DNA from: Acidimicrobium ferrooxidans DSM 10331
GTDB taxonomy: Bacteria > Actinomycetota > Acidimicrobiia > Acidimicrobiales > Acidimicrobiaceae
NCBI RefSeq assembly: GCF_000023265.1
Contig: NC_013124.1
Location: 868,001-932,000 of the forward strand
Reading direction: 5' to 3'
DNA: 64,000 bases
In this document: in pieces, positions 59,175 through 64,000 of the stretch
Layout of the letters: each line of letters opens with the position of its first letter
Position numbering within the stretch: the first letter of the stretch is position 1
The notes under the pieces: model-generated
What the model was told of the DNA's origin: nothing
Seen by the model: the letters and a program-made list of their open reading frames with translations, nothing else
The model's database searches: none
Program-made: the position numbers and the translations under genes

Positions 59175-60914
59175 ATGCCACGCGATGAGACCCCGGAACG
59201 TGAGCACGCTGAGCAGCAGTCCCGCCAAGCGCTCGAGGAGGAGGTGCGCGAACTCCGCCGACGTGTCGAGGAGGCACCGAGTCGAGTTCGTGCCCTGGAG
59301 GAGAAGCTCCTCGAGGTGTCGGGAGCGTTGGCTCAGACCCAGGCGAAGAACGAGAAGCTGACCTTCACGCTGCAGCAGGCACGAGAGCACATCCAGAACC
59401 TGAGGGAAGAGGTCGAGAAGCTGACGCAGCCCCCGTCTGCGTACGGCGTCTACCTGGCGGCCAACCAGGATGGTACGGCGGATGTCTTCACCACGGGCCG
59501 CAAGATGCGCGTGGCCGTGCACCCCGAGATCGACCTGGCAGCGGTTCGCGTCGGTCAGGAAGTCGTCCTCAACGAGTCGTTCGCCATCGTGTCGGTGCGG
59601 GGGAGCGACGTGATCGGAGAGGTGGCGACGGTCAAGGATGTGCTCGACGACGGGAGTCGTGTGATCCTGCTCGGACGGGCGGACGAGGAGCGGGTGGCGC
59701 AGGTCGCTGGTCATCTGCAGCACCCGCCGCTGCGCGTCGGTGATTCGGTCATGGTGGATCCGCGTTCGGCGATGGTGCTCGAGCGACTGCCACGGCCCGA
59801 GGTCAGCGAACTCGCGCTCGAAGAGGTCCCTGACATCACCTATCACGACATCGGTGGGCTCGATCGGCAGATCGAGGAGATCCAGGACGCCGTCGAGTTG
59901 CCGTTCCTCTACCGCGAGCTGTTCGGCGACTATCGGCTCCCCGCCCCCAAGGGCATCCTCCTCTATGGCCCCCCAGGGTGCGGCAAGACGCTGATCGCCA
60001 AGGCGGTCGCCAACTCGCTCGCCAAGAAGGTCGAGCAGGTCTCGGGCCGGAGCGTGCGAAGCTACTTCTTGAACGTGAAGGGTCCCGAGCTCCTCAACAA
60101 GTACGTCGGTGAGACCGAGCGCCAGATCCGGTTGATCTTCCAACGCGCACGCGAGAAGGCCGAGGAAGGCGTTCCGGTCATCGTGTTCTTCGACGAGATG
60201 GACTCGCTGTTTCGCACACGAGGCTCCGGCATCAGCTCCGACATGGAGTCGACGGTGGTTCCCCAGCTGCTCGCGGAGATCGACGGCGTCGAAGCCTTGC
60301 GCAACGTGATCGTGATCGGCGCGTCCAACCGAGAGGATCTCATCGATCCGGCGATCTTGCGCCCGGGTCGTCTCGACGTGAAGATCAAGATCGAGCGGCC
60401 CGACGAGCAGGCCGCACGCGAGATCTTCGCGCGCTATCTCACGCCGGAGGTCCCGATCGATGCGGGCGAGGTCACGACCCTCGGCGGTGGCGATGCGGAG
60501 AAGGCCATCGCGGTGATGATCGAGCGGACCGTCGAGCGCATGTACGCCACATCGGACGAGAACCGCTTCCTCGAGGTCACCTACCAGAACGGCGAGAAGG
60601 AGATCCTCTACTTCAAGGACTTCTCGTCGGGTGCGATGATCGAGAACATCGTGCGACGGGCGAAGAAGCTCGCCATCAAGCGCGAGATCGCGGGCGGGTC
60701 GCGGGGCATCTGCCTCGATGACCTCCTCGCCTCCATCGCGAAGGAGTTCAAGGAGCACGAGGATCTCCCCAACACGACCAATCCCGATGACTGGGCGAAG
60801 ATCTCCGGGCGCAAGGGCGAGCGGATCGTGTTCATGCGGATCCTCCTCCACGAGGAGGAGGGACAGACGGGTGGGCGCGCCATCGAGCGCGTCGCGACCG
60901 GTCAGTACCTGTAG
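59175..60914 (+). CDS. mpa: proteasome-associated AAA ATPase (Mpa/ARC)
   Basis: A 579-residue hexameric unfoldase. An N-terminal coiled coil (about 12-88) binds Pup, then OB domains to about 215, then the AAA domain with Walker A GPPGCGKT near residue 265 and Walker [10 protein letters not shown] near 335. The C-terminus GQYL is the docking tail that opens the 20S gate. It unfolds pupylated proteins and feeds them into PrcBA. ATG 59175 follows GGAGGGAGG. First gene of mpa-dop-pup-prcB-prcA. Confidence 0.97.
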   Translation: MPRDETPEREHAEQQSRQALEEEVRELRRRVEEAPSRVRALEEKLLEVSGALAQTQAKNEKLTFTLQQAREHIQNLREEVEKLTQPPSAYGVYLAANQDGTADVFTTGRKMRVAVHPEIDLAAVRVGQEVVLNESFAIVSVRGSDVIGEVATVKDVLDDGSRVILLGRADEERVAQVAGHLQHPPLRVGDSVMVDPRSAMVLERLPRPEVSELALEEVPDITYHDIGGLDRQIEEIQDAVELPFLYRELFGDYRLPAPKGILLYGPPGCGKTLIAKAVANSLAKKVEQVSGRSVRSYFLNVKGPELLNKYVGETERQIRLIFQRAREKAEEGVPVIVFFDEMDSLFRTRGSGISSDMESTVVPQLLAEIDGVEALRNVIVIGASNREDLIDPAILRPGRLDVKIKIERPDEQAAREIFARYLTPEVPIDAGEVTTLGGGDAEKAIAVMIERTVERMYATSDENRFLEVTYQNGEKEILYFKDFSSGAMIENIVRRAKKLAIKREIAGGSRGICLDDLLASIAKEFKEHEDLPNTTNPDDWAKISGRKGERIVFMRILLHEEEGQTGGRAIERVATGQYL

Positions 60915-60934
60915 GTACCGAGTAGGGAGGTGCG

Positions 60935-62428
60935 ATGGCGGTCGCAAAGGTTCTCGGCATCGAAACCGAGTACGGCATCACCGTGCCGGGGGTGCCGGAG
61001 GCGAACCCCATCACCGCCTCCTCGAGTCTGATCAACGGCTACCTTGCCCAGCTCGCCGGGAGGACGAGCTGGGACTTCGTTGACGAGTCGCCTGGCCAAG
61101 ACGCGAGGGGCTTCAGCGTGGATACCGGCGGCAACATCGAGCTCGAGACGCACCTCGTCAACGCGGTCCTCACGAACGGGGCTCGCCTCTACGTCGATCA
61201 TGCGCACCCGGAGTATTCCTCGCCGGAGTGTCGCACACCGCGGGAGGCGACCCTCTACGACAAGGCTGGCGAGGAGGTGATGCGGCGAGCAATGGCTGGT
61301 GTCGCCGCACTGAACCCTCATGGACCAGCGATCGTGGTCTACAAGAACAACTCCGATCGCAAGGGCAACTCCTACGGTTGCCACGAGAACTACCTGATGG
61401 ATCGTCAGGTTCCGTTCGGTCGGATCGTCACGGAGCTGGTCCCGTTCTTCGTGACGCGCCAGATCGTGGTCGGGGCCGGCAAGGTCGGGTCCGAAGCCCC
61501 GGGGGTGTCGATCCGCGAGGTTCCCTTCCAGCTCTCCCAGCGGGCCGACTTCTTCGAGGAAGAGGTCGGGCTCGAGACCACGCTGAAGCGTCCGATCATC
61601 AACACGCGCGACGAGCCACACTCGGACTCGCAGCGCTTCCGACGTTTGCACGTGATCCTCGGGGACGCGAACCTCAGCGAGGTGGCCACGTGGCTCAAGC
61701 TCGGGACCACGGCCATGGTGCTCGCCATGATCGAGGACGGTGAGCTCGAGGACCTCGGGATCTCCATCGTCGACCCGGTTGGCTCCCTACGGCGCCTGTC
61801 GTGGGACCCCACGCTCAAGGCCACCGTGACGTTGGCCGATGGGCGCACCATGCGTGGTCTCGACGTGCAGTGGGCCTATCGAGAGCGCGCAGAGCGCTGG
61901 CTCGATCGCTTCGGCGGCGAGGCCCTCGGTGGCGATGACGAGGCCCACGCGATCCTCGAGGAGTGGACGGATGTCCTCGGCACACTCGAGCGCGACCCCA
62001 TGAGTCTTGCCGATCGTCTCGATTGGGTCGCGAAGTGGTCCCTCGTGCAGGGCTACATGGAGCGACACCACCTCGATATCACTGATGCCAGGATCGCCGC
62101 GCTGGATCTGCAGTACCACGATGTCCGCCCGGAGCGATCGCTGCAGCGCCGTCTTCGCATGCGAAGACTGACGACCGACGAGGAGGTCGCGCGCGCGACG
62201 ACGGAGCCGCCGCCGAGCACTCGGGCCTACTTTCGCGGTCGGTGCCTCGCGCGGTTTCCGTCCCAGGTCGCAGCCGCGAACTGGGACTCGATGATCTTCG
62301 ACGTCGGCAGCGATCCGCTTCGACGCGTGCCGATGATGGATCCACTGCGAGGGACGAAGGAACTCGTCGGAACGCTCCTCGAGTCGGTGGGCTCGGTGGA
62401 CGAGCTACTCGAGGCGCTTGGGGCCTAA
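60935..62428 (+). CDS. dop: Pup deamidase/depupylase
   Basis: A 497-residue glutamine-synthetase-related protein starting VLGIETEYGITVPG. The stretch GARLYVDHAHPEYSSPECRT holds the catalytic aspartate typical of Dop/PafA. The length and position between mpa and pup mark it as Dop rather than PafA. Dop removes Pup from substrates and, where Pup ends in Gln, deamidates it. Here Pup ends in Glu, so only depupylation is needed. ATG 60935 follows GGGAGG. pafA is not in the window. Confidence 0.93.
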   Translation: MAVAKVLGIETEYGITVPGVPEANPITASSSLINGYLAQLAGRTSWDFVDESPGQDARGFSVDTGGNIELETHLVNAVLTNGARLYVDHAHPEYSSPECRTPREATLYDKAGEEVMRRAMAGVAALNPHGPAIVVYKNNSDRKGNSYGCHENYLMDRQVPFGRIVTELVPFFVTRQIVVGAGKVGSEAPGVSIREVPFQLSQRADFFEEEVGLETTLKRPIINTRDEPHSDSQRFRRLHVILGDANLSEVATWLKLGTTAMVLAMIEDGELEDLGISIVDPVGSLRRLSWDPTLKATVTLADGRTMRGLDVQWAYRERAERWLDRFGGEALGGDDEAHAILEEWTDVLGTLERDPMSLADRLDWVAKWSLVQGYMERHHLDITDARIAALDLQYHDVRPERSLQRRLRMRRLTTDEEVARATTEPPPSTRAYFRGRCLARFPSQVAAANWDSMIFDVGSDPLRRVPMMDPLRGTKELVGTLLESVGSVDELLEALGA

Positions 62429-62450
62429 CATACCTAGTGAGGTGATCATC

Positions 62451-62645
62451 GTGGCTGAGCGCGAACAGGTCAGACGGAGTGGGACGGAGCGCGAGGAGGA
62501 GGCCGAAGAGGTCTCGACGCAGAGCGCGGCGAGCTCTGACAAGCTCAAGGCCGAGATCGACGACATCCTCGACGAGATCGATGAGGTGCTCGAGGACAAC
62601 GCCGAGGAGTTCGTCCGCAACTACGTCCAAAAGGGTGGCGAGTAG
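62451..62645 (+). CDS. pup: prokaryotic ubiquitin-like protein Pup (GGE ending)
   Basis: A 64-residue, strongly acidic, disordered protein ending FVRNYVQKGGE. The C-terminal Gly-Gly-Glu is the conjugation end; many actinobacteria have GGQ that must be deamidated. The helix-forming part DKLKAEIDDILDEIDEVLED binds the Mpa coiled coil. GTG 62451 is used, giving the standard length; the upstream in-frame start overlaps the dop end and lacks a site. Confidence 0.96.
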   Translation: MAEREQVRRSGTEREEEAEEVSTQSAASSDKLKAEIDDILDEIDEVLEDNAEEFVRNYVQKGGE

Positions 62646-62670
62646 CGGTCGGGTGAACTGACGGGCTCGA

Positions 62671-62722
62671 GGGCCGACGACGGTCGGCCTGAGCACGGGG
62701 CCGACGACGGTCGGCCTGAGCA
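62671..62722 (+). repeat. tandem 27-bp repeat with two hairpins between pup and prcB
   Basis: A 25-bp stretch at 62671-62695 is repeated at 62698-62722, period 27. Each copy contains GGCCGAC, a GACG spacer and GTCGGCC, able to form a 7-bp hairpin in RNA. The second ends just before the prcB ribosome site. Could control prcB translation or mRNA ends, or be a double operator. Confidence 0.6.
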
Positions 62723-62742
62723 TGAGGAAGGATGGAGCAAGG

Positions 62743-63543
62743 TTGGCGTTACCGCTCTTTGACCCTCGGCACGACCCGGGGCCGGATTTTGCCGCACTCG
62801 TCTCGCGGGACGCGGCTCGCACCGTGCCGACGTCGGGCGATGGTTCGCTCGGCGCTCAGGTGCCGCACGGGACCACCATCGCGGCACTGCGCTTTGCCGG
62901 CGGCGTCGTGATCGCTGGCGACCGTCGCGCGACCGAGGGGAACTTCATCGCCAATCGTACCATCGAGAAGGTCTTCCCGGCCGATCGCTTCTCGGGCGTC
63001 GGGATCGCCGGTGCCGCGGGTCCGGCCGTCGAGATGGTGCGGATCTTCCAAGTGCAACTCGAGCACTACGAGAAGGTCGAGGGCAAGGCGCTCTCGCTCG
63101 AGGGCAAGGCCAATCAGCTCGCCCAGATGATCCGCCAGAACCTCCCGCTCGCGATGCAGGGCCTCGTGGTGATGCCGTTGTTCGCGGGCTGGGACGCAGA
63201 GCGCAGCGAGGGTCGGATCTTCACCTTCGACGTCGCGGGGGGCCGCTACGAGGAGGTCGCCTACTACGCGATCGGGTCGGGGGGTCGTGATGCTCGCGCG
63301 ACCTTGAAGCTCGGATGGCGGCCCGGCCTCGACGAGGCAGGGGCTGTCCACCTTGCGGTCCAGGCGCTGTACGAAGCAGCCCAGGAGGACGCCGCGACCG
63401 GTGGACCCGATGCGCTGCGGGGCATCTTCCCGGTGGTCGCGGTGATCGACCGCGAGGGTTACCGGCGCATCGACGACGCTCGCCTCGAGGAGATCGCGGT
63501 CGAACTCGACCAGGCCGTGAGGGAGCGAGGTGCGCGGCGATGA
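62743..63543 (+). CDS. prcB: proteasome beta subunit
   Basis: A 266-residue precursor with the chosen TTG start. A propeptide of about 43 residues ends VPHG, and the mature protein starts with the catalytic threonine TTIAALRFAGGVVIAGDRRA. The rest follows the beta fold, with NRTIEKVFPADRFSGVGIAG. Start TTG 62743 is nine bases after GAGGAAGGA and gives an N-terminus (MALPLFDP) like mycobacterial PrcB; ATG 62722 has no site. Coupled to prcA by ATGA. Confidence 0.95.
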   Translation: MALPLFDPRHDPGPDFAALVSRDAARTVPTSGDGSLGAQVPHGTTIAALRFAGGVVIAGDRRATEGNFIANRTIEKVFPADRFSGVGIAGAAGPAVEMVRIFQVQLEHYEKVEGKALSLEGKANQLAQMIRQNLPLAMQGLVVMPLFAGWDAERSEGRIFTFDVAGGRYEEVAYYAIGSGGRDARATLKLGWRPGLDEAGAVHLAVQALYEAAQEDAATGGPDALRGIFPVVAVIDREGYRRIDDARLEEIAVELDQAVRERGARR

Positions 63544-64000
63544 GCATGCCGTTCTACGTCGCGCCCGAACAGCTCATGAAGGATCGGGCGGACTATGCCC
63601 GCAAGGGCATCGCTCGGGGACGAGCGCTGATCGGCGCCGTCTGGGAAGGTGGCATCATTATCGTCGCCGAGAACCCGTCCAGATCGCTGCACAAGCTGTC
63701 GGAGATCTACGATCGCATCGCCTTCGGCGGCGTCGGCAAGTACAACGAGTTCGACCAGCTCCGCGTCGCTGGGATTCGTCACGCCGACCTCAAGGGCTAC
63801 GCCTATGCACGAGAGGACGTCGACGCTCGCAGTCTCGCCAATCTCTACGCGCAGTACCTTGGCACGGTGTTCACGCACGAGATGAAGCCGCTCGAGGTCG
63901 AGATCCTCGTGGCGGAGCTCGGCAACGGACATCGGGAGTCGCAGCTGTTCCAGATCCTCTACGACGGCACCGTGATGGACGAGCGCGAGTTCGCTGTGCT
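63540..64000 (+). CDS. prcA: proteasome alpha subunit, N-terminal part (truncated by window edge)
   Basis: The first 153 residues are present. The N-terminus MSMPFYVAPEQLMKDRADYA is the gate-forming region, then RKGIARGRALIGAVWEGGI, AENPSRSLHKLSEIYDRIAF and YNEFDQLRVAGIRHADLKGY, all matching actinobacterial PrcA. ATG 63540 overlaps the prcB stop (ATGA). The remaining part lies beyond the right edge. The alpha rings cap the beta rings and receive Mpa. Confidence 0.96.
   Translation, partial: MSMPFYVAPEQLMKDRADYARKGIARGRALIGAVWEGGIIIVAENPSRSLHKLSEIYDRIAFGGVGKYNEFDQLRVAGIRHADLKGYAYAREDVDARSLANLYAQYLGTVFTHEMKPLEVEILVAELGNGHRESQLFQILYDGTVMDEREFAV

Noticed and set aside
62671-62722. CRISPR or attachment site before prcB
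   Set aside because: Only two copies two bases apart, each self-complementary; better explained as tandem hairpins.

Overview
The window is a gene-dense, high-GC stretch with many GTG/TTG starts, GTGA/ATGA stop-start overlaps and strong GGAGG ribosome sites. It carries a bacterial proteasome/pupylation cluster (mpa-dop-pup-prcB-prcA), an F420 cofactor gene (fbiC), an F420-type luciferase-like oxidoreductase and the uvrC-rapZ-yvcK-gap-pgk-tpi-secG block. Together these point to an actinobacterium, most likely of the Acidimicrobiia (Acidimicrobium-like). That lineage call is inference from gene content, not a database match.

Left part (1-18,760): DNA repair (uvrC end), regulators of cell-wall and carbon flux (rapZ, yvcK), the lower glycolytic operon gap-pgk-tpiA and secG. 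After these come a PAS protein, an HDOD protein, a cell-wall L,D-transpeptidase, a MarC membrane protein and a decayed IS21-type transposase gene. Then a CDF metal exporter, a 1-Cys peroxiredoxin, an F420-type oxidoreductase, a crtQ-crtO pair (carotenoid glycosylation and acylation), oligoribonuclease, a polyprenyl-phosphate mannosyltransferase-like gene, dut and tRNA-Gly(GCC).

Nitrogen and signalling part (19,050-26,446): an NCS1 permease, DoxX, a Ser/Thr kinase, a glutamine-synthetase-like ligase, an APC permease and a PP2C phosphatase. GTAAC-N6-G(T/A)TAC-type sites resembling GlnR boxes stand before both permeases.

Glycerol/dihydroxyacetone part (26,443-37,217): ptsI faces a ten-gene, mostly overlapping operon glpF-glpK-dhaK-dhaL-dhaM-glpA-glpB-glpC-glpP-ptsH. 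The only PTS receiver visible is DhaM, so EI, HPr and DhaM look like a small PTS dedicated to dihydroxyacetone phosphorylation. A good promoter and a 14-bp leader hairpin precede glpF, and glpP encodes a GlpP-type antiterminator, which suggests antitermination control by glycerol-3-phosphate.

Peptide/amine transporter part (37,256-45,512): dppC1-dppA-dppB-dppC2-FAD oxidase-dppDF. dppC1 is an 891-bp direct duplicate of dppC2 that still carries the last codons of dppB.

Right part (45,434-64,000): an acyltransferase, a SpoU methylase, CHAD and HAD proteins, class I fructose-bisphosphate aldolase, and a TPR protein with five 102-bp RG-rich tandem repeats. Then a LOG-family protein, fbiC, 6-phosphogluconolactonase, three tiny membrane proteins, trmI, a ferredoxin and the proteasome cluster, cut off inside prcA by the window edge. 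Pup ends in GGE rather than GGQ.
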